A DNA stretch of 64,000 nt from Affinibrenneria salicis (GTDB lineage: Bacteria; Pseudomonadota; Gammaproteobacteria; Enterobacterales; Enterobacteriaceae), in contig NZ_VYKJ01000006.1 in the NCBI RefSeq assembly GCF_008710095.1, positions 258,318-322,317 of the forward strand, given 5' to 3'. Positions 18,280 through 26,696 of the stretch are shown here, one piece after another. Both the position numbers and the translations under genes were made by a program. The stretch's first letter is position 1, and each line of letters opens with the position of its first letter. A model generated the notes under the pieces. It had not been told where the DNA came from, did not search any database, and worked only from the letters and a program-made list of their open reading frames with translations.

Positions 18280-18491
18280 CGCCGCGTCTCCGGCGCGCTT
18301 CCGGCCACCGGGCGCAGCGGCGTCAGGCGCACCGTCACCGGCGGGACGTCCGCGCCAAAGGTGGCGGCGGCGAACGCGCACAGCGACTCGGCCCGCGCGG
18401 CGCAGTCCGCCAGCACCGGCAGCAGCGCCTGCTGCTGCGCGGGCGTCAGCGCCCCGGCCAGACTCAACCGGTGGGAGAGTGATTTATTCAT
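18276..18491 (-). CDS. AtzG/HpxX-like small protein (DUF4089)
   Basis: A 71-residue helical protein (MNKSLSHRLSLAGALTPAQQ...) with an AGGAGA ribosome site. Its stop overlaps the amidase start (ATGA). Length, position and the PVTVRLTPLRPV-like tail fit the DUF4089/AtzG family, whose members bind and stabilise AtzE-type amidases in a GatCA-like complex. Assignment relies mainly on position and size, as the family is short and divergent. Confidence 0.7.
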   Translation of the reverse strand: MNKSLSHRLSLAGALTPAQQQALLPVLADCAARAESLCAFAAATFGADVPPVTVRLTPLRPVAGSAPETRR

Positions 18492-18516
18492 TGCAGGTCT
18501 CCTGTCTGGCCGGGGT

Positions 18517-19527
18517 TCACTGCGCCGCGTCGATCGCTTCTTTCGCGCGCGTCGCCAGATCGACATTGACGTTGTTTTCATACGACGTCGCCGGCGACGG
18601 GTAGGCTTTGATATTTTTCGCGTACAGCGCAATGTTCATATTGTTGTCCCAGGCGGCTTTAGACACCAGCGCGTGATCCGGGTAGCCCTTCGCGTCGATG
18701 CCGCGCTGCACCGCCTGGCGCACCAGATCCGGCGGCAGGTTGGGGAAATATTTGCAGGCGATCTCCACCGCGCGATCGACGTTGGCGTAAATGAAGCGCG
18801 ATGCCTGCTCGAACGCGGTGACCACGCCCTGCGCCGCCTGCGGATGGCTATCGATATACGCCTGCGTGGTGGTCAGGCTGGAAAAAGCGAACGGATACCA
18901 GTCTCTGTTGGCCGAGAACGAGTAAACCGCGTGCAGGCCGTTTTGCCGTTCGGCCATGGTCACTTGCGGTTCCGCCGCCAGCGCGTAATCCGCCCGGCCG
19001 GCCGCCACCGCCGGGATCTCGTTGCCGATGGCCACATGCACCAGCCGGACGTCGCTCAGCTTCTGCTGTTTGATCAGGTAGCTCATAAAGGCCCAGGTGG
19101 TATCCGGCTGGGGGCTGGTGACCACCCGTTTGCCGGACAGCAGCCCCAGGTTATCCTGCAGCGAGGCGGGATCCTTGCCGAAGATAAAGATGGTGGGCGC
19201 ATTCTGCACGCTGGCCACCACCACGCCGCCGCCGCCGTTTTCGCGCGATTTGGGCACGAAGACCGGGTCCTGGATGGAAAAGTCGGCCGAGCCGCCGAAC
19301 ACCGCGGCCCATGACTGCGCGCCGCCGCCGCCGGTGCTGATTTTGACTGCAACGCCCTGTTGCTTAAAGAACCCTTGTTCTTGCGCCACATATAGCGGCA
19401 GGTAGAGCAGCGACTGGAAAGCCTGATTGATGCGCACCGGCGTTTCCGCCGCCAGACTGATGCCGGATACCAGAGAACTAAACAGCGCCGCCAGCAGCGC
19501 GGCGCGCTTTACGGTTAACGTTTTCAT
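18517..19527 (-). CDS. ABC transporter substrate-binding protein (NMT1/SsuA-like)
   Basis: A 336-residue periplasmic binding protein. A clear signal peptide (AALLAALFSSLVSGISLAAE) precedes a mature part starting TPVRINQAFQSLLYLPLYVAQEQGFF, the usual opening of the NMT1/THI5-like fold. It sits 1 bp after the permease gene and 25 bp before the AtzG-like gene. The ligand is likely a small nitrogenous or sulfonated compound. The amidase and nitrilase in the operon favour an amide, ureide or pyrimidine-type ligand (inference). Confidence 0.87.
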   Translation of the reverse strand: MKTLTVKRAALLAALFSSLVSGISLAAETPVRINQAFQSLLYLPLYVAQEQGFFKQQGVAVKISTGGGGAQSWAAVFGGSADFSIQDPVFVPKSRENGGGGVVVASVQNAPTIFIFGKDPASLQDNLGLLSGKRVVTSPQPDTTWAFMSYLIKQQKLSDVRLVHVAIGNEIPAVAAGRADYALAAEPQVTMAERQNGLHAVYSFSANRDWYPFAFSSLTTTQAYIDSHPQAAQGVVTAFEQASRFIYANVDRAVEIACKYFPNLPPDLVRQAVQRGIDAKGYPDHALVSKAAWDNNMNIALYAKNIKAYPSPATSYENNVNVDLATRAKEAIDAAQ

Positions 19528-19528
19528 G

Positions 19529-20365
19529 TCATTTCCTGTCCCACGAGAGAATTAAGCGTTCTGACAACGCCACCAGACTGTTGAAAATCAACATCATCAC
19601 CATCACCAGCACGATGCCCGCCAGGACAATATTCATGCCGAAATTGGAACTGCCCAGCAGGATCATGTGGCCGACGCCGCTGTCTGAAGAGATGTATTCG
19701 CCGACGATCGCGCCCACCAGGGCAAAACCGACGTTCAGCCGCAGACCGGACAGCACCCACAGCATGGCGGACGGCACCACCAGCTTGCAAAAAATGGTGC
19801 CGCGCCCGGCGTCAAACGATCGCAGCAGGTTAATCAGATCCGGGTCGGTGCGCATCGCGCCCTTGTAGGAGGTGGTCAGCGAGACGACCACGCAGGAAAA
19901 GGCGACAATCACCACCTTCGACAGCATGTCGGTGCCGAACCAGATGATGGTAATCGGCGCGATGGCCAGCACCGGAATGGCGCCGATGGCGGCGATAAAG
20001 GGCGCCGCCAGATCGGAGATAAAGCGCGAGTACCACAGCAGTAGCCCCAGCGCCGAACCGCCCAGCGCGCCGACCGCGAAGCCGATGACCGTTTCCAGCG
20101 TGGTGACCCGAATATCGACCCATAACTCGCCGGAATGAAAACGAGTCACCAGCACATCCCAGACCATCGACGGGCTGGCGAACAGGAACTGACTGATGCG
20201 GCCGTAGCGTACGCCGAGCTCCCAACTGGCCAGCAGGCCGGCGACGATGACGAACTGCAGGAACAGCAGCGTATAGCGGCGCGTCGCCGGCGAGCGAAAA
20301 AAGGCTTCGCGCGGACCGCGCGAGCGCGGCGCGGTGACTGTTTCACGTGGTAAAACCCTGTTCAT
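19529..20365 (-). CDS. ABC transporter permease (SsuC/TauC family)
   Basis: A 278-residue permease with a ~35-residue polar N-terminus and about six helices. The ATPase-docking loop is recognisable near residues 185-205 (DLINLLRSFDAGRGTIFCKLV). It belongs to the same family as the permease at 355-1119 but is clearly a separate system. It lies between the ATPase and the binding protein of the nitrilase operon. Confidence 0.86.
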   Translation of the reverse strand: MNRVLPRETVTAPRSRGPREAFFRSPATRRYTLLFLQFVIVAGLLASWELGVRYGRISQFLFASPSMVWDVLVTRFHSGELWVDIRVTTLETVIGFAVGALGGSALGLLLWYSRFISDLAAPFIAAIGAIPVLAIAPITIIWFGTDMLSKVVIVAFSCVVVSLTTSYKGAMRTDPDLINLLRSFDAGRGTIFCKLVVPSAMLWVLSGLRLNVGFALVGAIVGEYISSDSGVGHMILLGSSNFGMNIVLAGIVLVMVMMLIFNSLVALSERLILSWDRK

Positions 20366-20384
20366 GAGCGGCCTCGTCGGGAAA

Positions 20385-21170
20385 TCAGGTCAGCAGCGCA
20401 GGTTCGCTGCCGATACTGCGCCAGATTTGTTCATAGTAGTCATTAAAGCGCGGCGACAGGCGTCGCTCCGGGATCGACAGGCTTTCGGTTTGCAGATCGA
20501 TCGCAATCTCATGCACGATCTCGCCTGGCCGCGCCTTCATCACGTACACCCGATCGGAGAGCGTCACGGCCTCTTCGATATCGTGAGTAATGAAGATCAC
20601 CGTTTTCTTTTGCTGTTTCACCACGCTGAGCAGTTCGCTTTCCAGCGCGATTTTGAGCGGATAGTCGAGCGCCTTGTAGGCTTCATCCATCAGGATGATT
20701 TCCGGGTTGGTCACCATGGTGCGCATCAGAGCCGCGCGTTGGCGCATACCGCCCGACAGCTGGGAAGGGTACTTATTTTCATAGCCCTGCATGTGGTAAC
20801 GCTCAAACAGCTCGCCCGCCCGCCGGCGCGCCTCGCGTTTCGGCGTACCGCGCACCTCAAGACCGAGAATGACGTTCTCCATCACCGTGCGCCAGGGAAA
20901 CAGCAGATCCTTCTGCAGCACATAACCCAATTCGGCTGAGGGGCTGCCGGTGGTTTCTCGCTCTTTGATCAGGATGTCGCCGTTATCCGGCGCCAGCAGG
21001 CCGGTAATGATATTAAACAGCGTCGATTTGCCGCAGCCGCTCGGGCCGACAAACGAAACGAACTCATTGGCGTGGGCGTGAAAATGCAAGTTATGCAGCG
21101 CGGTAAAGGTCGCGCCGCCGGCCGGGTAGCTTTTCCCGATGCCGATAGCCTGCAGTACTTTTTTTTTCAT
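20385..21170 (-). CDS. ABC transporter ATP-binding protein (SsuB/TauB family)
   Basis: A 261-residue ATPase with Walker A GPSGCGKSTLFN near residues 42-53, Q-loop YVLQKDLLFPW, signature LSGGMRQRAALMR, Walker B IILMDEAYKALD and H-loop FITHDIEEA. The Walker B glutamate is kept, but the following residues (EAY instead of the commoner EPF) are unusual. Its start overlaps the nitrilase stop by 4 bp, so import and hydrolysis are translationally coupled. Confidence 0.88.
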   Translation of the reverse strand: MKKKVLQAIGIGKSYPAGGATFTALHNLHFHAHANEFVSFVGPSGCGKSTLFNIITGLLAPDNGDILIKERETTGSPSAELGYVLQKDLLFPWRTVMENVILGLEVRGTPKREARRRAGELFERYHMQGYENKYPSQLSGGMRQRAALMRTMVTNPEIILMDEAYKALDYPLKIALESELLSVVKQQKKTVIFITHDIEEAVTLSDRVYVMKARPGEIVHEIAIDLQTESLSIPERRLSPRFNDYYEQIWRSIGSEPALLT

Positions 21171-22081
21171 CGCGCGTCTCCCTGCGGATCGCTGTGTCGG
21201 CTCTGTACGGTCAGCACCGACGGTTCGGCGCTGACTGGCACATAGTCTTTCAGAAAGTGATAGCCGATATAACCCACGCTGCGCGCCCGTACGATCTCCG
21301 CCTGAATATCGACCGTCGCCAGCGCCAGGCCGGCCGCCGGCCCGGTATCCGCGACGATGCGGCCAAGCGGGTCGATAATCCGGCTATGGCCGTGATAGTG
21401 CAGATTGCCGTGCTGGCCGAACAGGTTGGATTCCACCATCCAGCACTGGTTTTCCAGCGCCCGCGTCCGGCCAAACAGGGTGTAGGCGTCCACCATCGCG
21501 TCCTCTTCTCCGTCGTTGCCGTCGCCGGCATAGCCCCAGGCGGTCGGCATAATCATGATGTCGGCGCCCTGCAGCGCCAGCTGGCGGGTGCTCTCCGGAA
21601 AGACCTTGTCGTAGCAGATCAACATGCCGATGCGCCCCAGCGGGGTATCGAACACCGGGAAGCGCCGGCCGGGATAGTAGACGTGTTTCTCATCGCCCGG
21701 CTGATGTACCTTGCGGTAACGGCCCAGCAGGCCCTGCGGACCGAGCAGCACGGCGGTGTTGAACAGTACCTCGGCCCGCACGGGGTGGCGCTCGGTCATG
21801 CCGATCACCGCGTATAGCCCGAGCTGACGCAGCAACGCGCCGATCCGCCGCAGGCTGGCGCTGTTGTCCACCACCTCGGCCTGAGCGAATTGCCAACTGA
21901 CGTTATCGGCATTCCAGCTCAGGGTATCGGTGAGGTAACCTTGCAGAATCTGTTCAGGAAACACCACCAGCTGCGCGCCGTCGCGGGCGGCCTGGCTCAG
22001 GTAGTCGAGAATGTTGTCCAGATTGCGTTTTTTGTCGTAAAACGCCGGCATGGCGACCGTGGCGAGGATCAATGAACTCAT
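21167..22081 (-). CDS. Nitrilase-superfamily carbon-nitrogen hydrolase
   Basis: A 304-residue cytoplasmic hydrolase with the complete triad Glu43 (FPEQ), Lys124 (RYRKVHQPGDEK) and Cys156 (LICYDKVFPES). The acid loop and HVYYPGRRFPVFDTPLG are typical of N-carbamyl amino acid amidohydrolase or omega-amidase-like branches rather than true nitrilases. It is the first gene of the minus-strand operon and overlaps the transporter ATPase. Product ammonia would serve as nitrogen source. The substrate could be an N-carbamoyl compound, ureide or short amide; the sequence alone does not decide. Confidence 0.85.
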   Translation of the reverse strand: MSSLILATVAMPAFYDKKRNLDNILDYLSQAARDGAQLVVFPEQILQGYLTDTLSWNADNVSWQFAQAEVVDNSASLRRIGALLRQLGLYAVIGMTERHPVRAEVLFNTAVLLGPQGLLGRYRKVHQPGDEKHVYYPGRRFPVFDTPLGRIGMLICYDKVFPESTRQLALQGADIMIMPTAWGYAGDGNDGEEDAMVDAYTLFGRTRALENQCWMVESNLFGQHGNLHYHGHSRIIDPLGRIVADTGPAAGLALATVDIQAEIVRARSVGYIGYHFLKDYVPVSAEPSVLTVQSRHSDPQGDAR

Positions 22082-22142
22082 AGTTACCTCTGCGAGGTGG
22101 GCATTAACGTTAAATTGAGGTTAAATTCTCTTTTAGGCAAAT

Positions 22143-22166
22143 ATATTTTTCTTATAATAAAAATAT
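22143..22166. promoter_or_regulatory. AT-rich palindrome in the nitrilase/XRE divergent promoter
   Basis: In the 145-bp gap between divergent genes, ATATTTTT and AAAAATAT are perfect 8-bp arms around CTTATAAT, which itself contains a TATAAT-like -10 element. The position suits autoregulation and operon control by the XRE-cupin protein. Which promoter the -10 serves is unclear. Confidence 0.4.
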
Positions 22167-22226
22167 CGATAATATATGAAAATCCCGCAGGGACAGTGCG
22201 CCTCACTCAGACGATGAAGGGAAAGC

Positions 22227-22913
22227 ATGAAGACGACGAAACAGCATGAAACCACCGGCCTCGGGTCGGCGTTGACCAACGAAAAGGATTTCGGCGCGCG
22301 CATTAAAGCGATCCGCATGGCGCGTAATTACACGCTGGATCAGTTGGCGGAGATGAGCACGGTCTCGATTTCCACGCTATCGAAGATAGAGAACGGCCAG
22401 GTGTCGGCGTCTTTCGATACCATTGCCAAAATTGCCGGCGCCTTTGACTATTCCCTCGCCGAGCTGTTTTCCGCGCGGCTGCCGGCGGCCGCGCCGGCGT
22501 CGCCCGGCGTGACCGGAAGGCGGACGTTTACCCGGGCCGGTAAGGGGCTGGTGTTCAGCAGCGCCTGGTATCGTTACGATGTGCACGCCACCGAGCTGCT
22601 GGCGAAGGGCATGATCCCGGTACTGATGGATATCAGGGCGCGCGAGGTGCCGCCGCGCGCCGACTGGTCGATGCACGAGGGGGAAGAGTTTATCTATGTG
22701 CTGGAGGGCTGCGTAATGCTGCATACTGCGTATTATGCGCCGCTGACGCTCAACCGGGGCGACAGCGCCTATATCGACAGCACCATGTCGCACGCGTTCG
22801 TCTCGCTGAGCGAGGGCGAGGCGCGACTGCTGTCCATCTGCCTGACGGAAGAGATCGATTTTTCCGATATGACCGTCGGCCGCGCGGCGGCGATGACGCG
22901 CGACGGCGCTTAG
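22227..22913 (+). CDS. XRE-family regulator with C-terminal cupin domain
   Basis: A 228-residue transcription factor: HTH_3 at ~25-85 (GARIKAIRMARNYTLDQLAE...ISTLSKIENG), a variable linker, then a cupin_2 effector domain at ~145-220 (HEGEEFIYVLEGCVML...GDSAYIDSTMSHAF). PuuR-like regulators of this architecture control amine, amino-acid or nucleobase catabolism. It is divergent from the nitrilase operon and its stop overlaps that of the BMP-type permease gene by 4 bp tail to tail. It is the likely local regulator of one or both systems (inference). Confidence 0.87.
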   Translation: MKTTKQHETTGLGSALTNEKDFGARIKAIRMARNYTLDQLAEMSTVSISTLSKIENGQVSASFDTIAKIAGAFDYSLAELFSARLPAAAPASPGVTGRRTFTRAGKGLVFSSAWYRYDVHATELLAKGMIPVLMDIRAREVPPRADWSMHEGEEFIYVLEGCVMLHTAYYAPLTLNRGDSAYIDSTMSHAFVSLSEGEARLLSICLTEEIDFSDMTVGRAAAMTRDGA

Positions 22914-23842
22914 CGCTCGCCGCGGAACCAGGCCTCGCCCAGCGCATTGGGCAGTCTGGCGTGGCGGCCGAACAGCAGCAGCGCCAGCATCACGGCGGCG
23001 AAAGGCAACATCTGGATCACGTCGGTGGGAATATCGACGCCGGCGACCTGCAGCGCGGTGGTCAGCGACAGGCAGCAGCCGAACAGCGTCGCGCCGCCCA
23101 GCACCCACAGCGGGCGGCCGCGCGCCAGCATCGCCAGCACAATGCCGATAAAGCCGCTGCCGTTGGTCATAAACGGCACGAACAGGCCGGCGCCGACATT
23201 GGCCATATAGGCGCCGCCCAGTCCGGCCAGCAGGCCGGTGATCAGCACCGCCACGCTGCGGGTGCGCAGTACGTCGACGCCGGCCGAATCCAGCGCCGCC
23301 GGCTTATCGCCCGCCGCCTGCAGCCAGAGACCGAAATTGCTGTTGCGGTAAATCAGCGCCAGCAGCGCGACGGCGCCCAGCGACAGATAGACGATCGGCG
23401 GCTGGTTAAATAGCGCGCGGCCGACGACCGGGATATCCGCCAGCCCGGGAATCGGCAATGGTTCGATGCTGTTGAGGCGCGGGTAGGTGCGGCTGAACTG
23501 GAAGTGGTGCAGCAGCGCGGTCGCCCCCTCTGCGCCCAGCGTAAGCGCGATGCCAATCACAATCTGATTCAGACCCAGCCAGACGCAGCAGATCATCATC
23601 AGCGCCGCCACCAGCAGGCCGCCGCCGGCGCCGCCGATAAAGCCCAGCGCCGGCGAGTCGCTCTGCCACGCCACGTAAAAGCCGAGCCAGGCGCCGGTCA
23701 GCATCATTCCCTCCAGACCGATGTTCAGGACGCCGGCCTTTTCGGAAATCTGCTCGCCCAGACCGGCCAGCAGCAGAGGAATGCCCGACGCCACCACGCC
23801 GACCAACAGAGAGGTAAGAAACGCCTGGGTAAAGAGATCCAT
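22910..23842 (-). CDS. BMP-type nucleoside/purine ABC transporter permease (YufQ-like)
   Basis: A 310-residue permease (BPD_transp_2 class) with about eight helices and the characteristic GLGEQISEKAGVLNIGLEG stretch near residues 27-45, diagnostic of nucleoside-type permeases partnered with BMP lipoproteins. It is the distal gene of a four-gene importer operon, starting 2 bp after the other permease, and ends tail to tail with the XRE-cupin gene. Confidence 0.87.
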   Translation of the reverse strand: MDLFTQAFLTSLLVGVVASGIPLLLAGLGEQISEKAGVLNIGLEGMMLTGAWLGFYVAWQSDSPALGFIGGAGGGLLVAALMMICCVWLGLNQIVIGIALTLGAEGATALLHHFQFSRTYPRLNSIEPLPIPGLADIPVVGRALFNQPPIVYLSLGAVALLALIYRNSNFGLWLQAAGDKPAALDSAGVDVLRTRSVAVLITGLLAGLGGAYMANVGAGLFVPFMTNGSGFIGIVLAMLARGRPLWVLGGATLFGCCLSLTTALQVAGVDIPTDVIQMLPFAAVMLALLLFGRHARLPNALGEAWFRGER

Positions 23843-23844
23843 CG

Positions 23845-24933
23845 TCAGTTCCTTTTCGCCGCGCGGCGGCGCTCAATCAGTTCGAACAGGGCGAGAACCA
23901 TCAACAGGATGGCGACGGTCACCAGGGTGAAGAAGTTAGGCACGCCCAGCATGCGCGCGGCGCTCTCGCCGCCAATCGACAGAATGGAAAAGGCGAATAC
24001 GAACAGCAGCGTGGCGTAGCCGTTGAAGCGGGCCAGGAAGACCAGCGGCACGACGGTCAGACTGTAGGCCGGGTTCCAGTCGGCGCGCACGTTGCCCTGA
24101 ATGCCCAGCACTTCAACCGCGCCGGCCAGGCCGGCCAGCGCGGCGGAGAGCGCGAACACGGCGAGGGTCAGGCGGGTAACCGGCAAGCCGGCGTGCAGCG
24201 CCGCGCGCGGGCTGGCGCCCACCACGCGCAGCTGCAGGCCGAATGCGGTGCGCGTCATCATCAGGTGCACCGCCACGATCGTCGCGATGCCGATCAGCAG
24301 CCCGCTGGAAATATGGCTGCCGGGCAGCGGCGGCAGGCGGCTGGCGATATCGAGCGTGCGGGTCTGCGGCACGGTGGTCGTCGGATCGAGAAACACCAGT
24401 TTCACCAGTACGTTGGCGAACGAGATGCCCAGCAGGGACATCATCATGGTAGTGATGATCTCATTGATCTGGTGGCGGGCCTTAAGGATACCCGGCAGCA
24501 GCGCCCAGATCGCGCCGATCAGCATGCCGACCGTCATGCAGGCCAGCAGCGTCAGCCAGGCCGGCAGCCAGCTAATCAGCCAGGGCGCGCAGGCCGCGGC
24601 CAGCACCGCGCCGAGCACAAACTGGCCGTCGCCGCCCAGATTCCAGATACCGGCGCGGAAGGCGACGATCAGGCTGGCGGCGATCAGCAGCAGCGGCCCC
24701 ATGCGGGTCAGGGTGGCCTGGATGCCGGAGGGGGTCAGCAGGCCTTTATGCACCACGTAACCGTAATAAGTCAGCGGATTGACGCCCATCAACAACAGGA
24801 TGGCGCCGGTGATCATCAGCGCGATCGCGATCGGCCCGATCGAAAACGCCATCCCGCTTAGCCAGCGGGCGGCGGGCGGCCGCCGCGGCTGTATGAGATC
24901 CGCTTCGGGGGTATTGCTCTGACTGCTTGTCAT
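23845..24933 (-). CDS. BMP-type nucleoside/purine ABC transporter permease (YufP-like)
   Basis: A 362-residue permease of the same class, longer at the N-terminus (~25 polar residues). The conserved FRAGIWNLGGDGQFVLGA near residues 91-108 is typical of the YufP/RnsC group. Its start overlaps the ATPase stop by 4 bp. It forms the channel with the YufQ-like subunit. Confidence 0.87.
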   Translation of the reverse strand: MTSSQSNTPEADLIQPRRPPAARWLSGMAFSIGPIAIALMITGAILLLMGVNPLTYYGYVVHKGLLTPSGIQATLTRMGPLLLIAASLIVAFRAGIWNLGGDGQFVLGAVLAAACAPWLISWLPAWLTLLACMTVGMLIGAIWALLPGILKARHQINEIITTMMMSLLGISFANVLVKLVFLDPTTTVPQTRTLDIASRLPPLPGSHISSGLLIGIATIVAVHLMMTRTAFGLQLRVVGASPRAALHAGLPVTRLTLAVFALSAALAGLAGAVEVLGIQGNVRADWNPAYSLTVVPLVFLARFNGYATLLFVFAFSILSIGGESAARMLGVPNFFTLVTVAILLMVLALFELIERRRAAKRN

Positions 24934-26516
24934 GTTATTCCACTCATCAGTTTACCGACCTGCCGTCTGGCGTCGTCGCCATTGGCGACATGGCCGACGA
25001 TCCGCCCCTGCGACATCACCGCGATGTTGTCGGCCAGTTCGATGATCTCTTCCAGATCGGTTGAAATCAGCAGCACGGCGATGCCGCTGTCCGCCGCCTC
25101 GCGAATGCGGCGGCGGGCGGCGATACTGTTGTGCAGATCCAGCCCCCAGGTGGGTTTGGCGAAGATGACCGCGCGGGCGCGCCCGGACAGCTCGCGCGCC
25201 AGCATCACTTTTTGGATATTGCCGCCGGATAGCGTGCCGCAGGCGGTTTCTATGCCGGGCGTGCGCACATCGAACCGCCGCACCAGTCGTCGGGCGTAAG
25301 CTGCGATGCTGGCCGATTGCTCAATGCCGCGCCGCCAGAACGGCGCTTCGCCGATCTGCTTTAGCACCATGTTCAGCGCCACGGAAAAACGGCCGACGGT
25401 GCCTTCGCCGAGCCGATCGTCGGTCACGTAGCGCAGCCCGAGCCGGCGCCGTTCGCCGGGGCTCATCGCTTCGATGGCGATGCCCTGCAGGTAAATACGC
25501 CCTGCGTTCAGCGGCCGCTGCCCGGCAAGGCATTCGGCCAGCTGTTTCTGTCCGTTGCCGTCGATGCCGGCGATGCCGAGTATTTCGCCCGGCCGGATTT
25601 TCAGCGCGACCTGAGAGACGGCGATGTCGCCTTCCGTCACGCTCAGCGACAGTATTTCCAGCAGCGGCTTGTCGCGTGAAAAATCGCGCCGGGCGGGGCG
25701 GGCGGAGGCGGCGAGGGGCGGCGGGTTCGTCGCGCCGTCGCCGTTTGCGTCAGCGGGCGCATCCAGATCGAACATTAACCCGACCACCTGACGCGTGGCG
25801 CTGGCGGTATCCAGCGTCTTCAGACGCGCCGGCGGGAGCTCGCCCACCTTGCGCCCCATCCTCAGCACGGAGATGCGGTCGCCGTAGGCCAGCGCTTCGT
25901 TCAGTTTGTGCGTAATGAATACCACCGCCAGCCCCTGCGCCACCAGACGTCGCATCAGCGCGCCCAGCTCCTGTGCGTTGTCGGGGGTCAGCATTGCGGT
26001 GGCCTCATCGAGAATCAATAAACGGCTGCCGCGCAGCAGGGCGCGCACGATTTCCGCCTGCTGCAGCTCGCCGAGCGACAGGCTGCCGGCCAGACTCATG
26101 GGATTGACGCTGACGCCGATCTGCGCCGAGACGCGGCGAATCTCATTGGCCCAGCGTTTGCGATCCGGCCGTTTCCACCAGACGGCGCCGAGCGCCAGGT
26201 TTTCCGCCACCGTCAGGCTGGGCACCATCATCGAATGCTGGAATACGGTGCCGATGCCCAGCTGTAGCGCCCGCCGGGGAGACATAATGGTTTGACGCCG
26301 GCCGTTAATCAGGATCTCGCCCTCGTCCGGCCGCAGCAGTCCGGATAGCATGCCGACCAGCGTGGACTTGCCGGCGCCGTTTTCGCCCAGCAGGACGTGC
26401 ACCTCGCCGGGCCACAGATCAAGACTCACGCGCTCATTGGCCAGGATGCCCGGAAAGCGTTTTGACAGGTTGCGGATCGCCACCAGCGGTTCGGCGGCGT
26501 GATGAACATCGGTCAT
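24930..26516 (-). CDS. Duplicated ABC ATPase of the BMP-type importer (YufO-like)
   Basis: A 528-residue protein with two ABC domains. The N-terminal one is intact: Walker A GENGAGKSTLVG near residues 43-54, signature LSLGELQQAEIVRAL, Walker B LLILDEATAML. The C-terminal one has a degenerate Walker A (GIDGNGQKQLAECL, no GKS/T) and Walker B (VIFAKPTWGLD) but keeps LSGGNIQKVMLAREL, the usual asymmetry of sugar/nucleoside ATPases. An Ala/Pro-rich linker (~265-285) joins the halves. Confidence 0.9.
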   Translation of the reverse strand: MTDVHHAAEPLVAIRNLSKRFPGILANERVSLDLWPGEVHVLLGENGAGKSTLVGMLSGLLRPDEGEILINGRRQTIMSPRRALQLGIGTVFQHSMMVPSLTVAENLALGAVWWKRPDRKRWANEIRRVSAQIGVSVNPMSLAGSLSLGELQQAEIVRALLRGSRLLILDEATAMLTPDNAQELGALMRRLVAQGLAVVFITHKLNEALAYGDRISVLRMGRKVGELPPARLKTLDTASATRQVVGLMFDLDAPADANGDGATNPPPLAASARPARRDFSRDKPLLEILSLSVTEGDIAVSQVALKIRPGEILGIAGIDGNGQKQLAECLAGQRPLNAGRIYLQGIAIEAMSPGERRRLGLRYVTDDRLGEGTVGRFSVALNMVLKQIGEAPFWRRGIEQSASIAAYARRLVRRFDVRTPGIETACGTLSGGNIQKVMLARELSGRARAVIFAKPTWGLDLHNSIAARRRIREAADSGIAVLLISTDLEEIIELADNIAVMSQGRIVGHVANGDDARRQVGKLMSGIT

Positions 26517-26696
26517 AAAATCCCCGGTTGATGCGTTCCGGCGCGCGCCTGTTCAACTGCCGCGCTCATTTTTATAGCCACTTGATATCAATACTCTATT
26601 CGTCACGTTCAGCGCGCGCCGCCGCTATTACCCGCCGGCGCCGGCATCGCTTGTCGTCCACGCGACGGACGGGAGGCCTTCTCAGGACGCCGTTTG

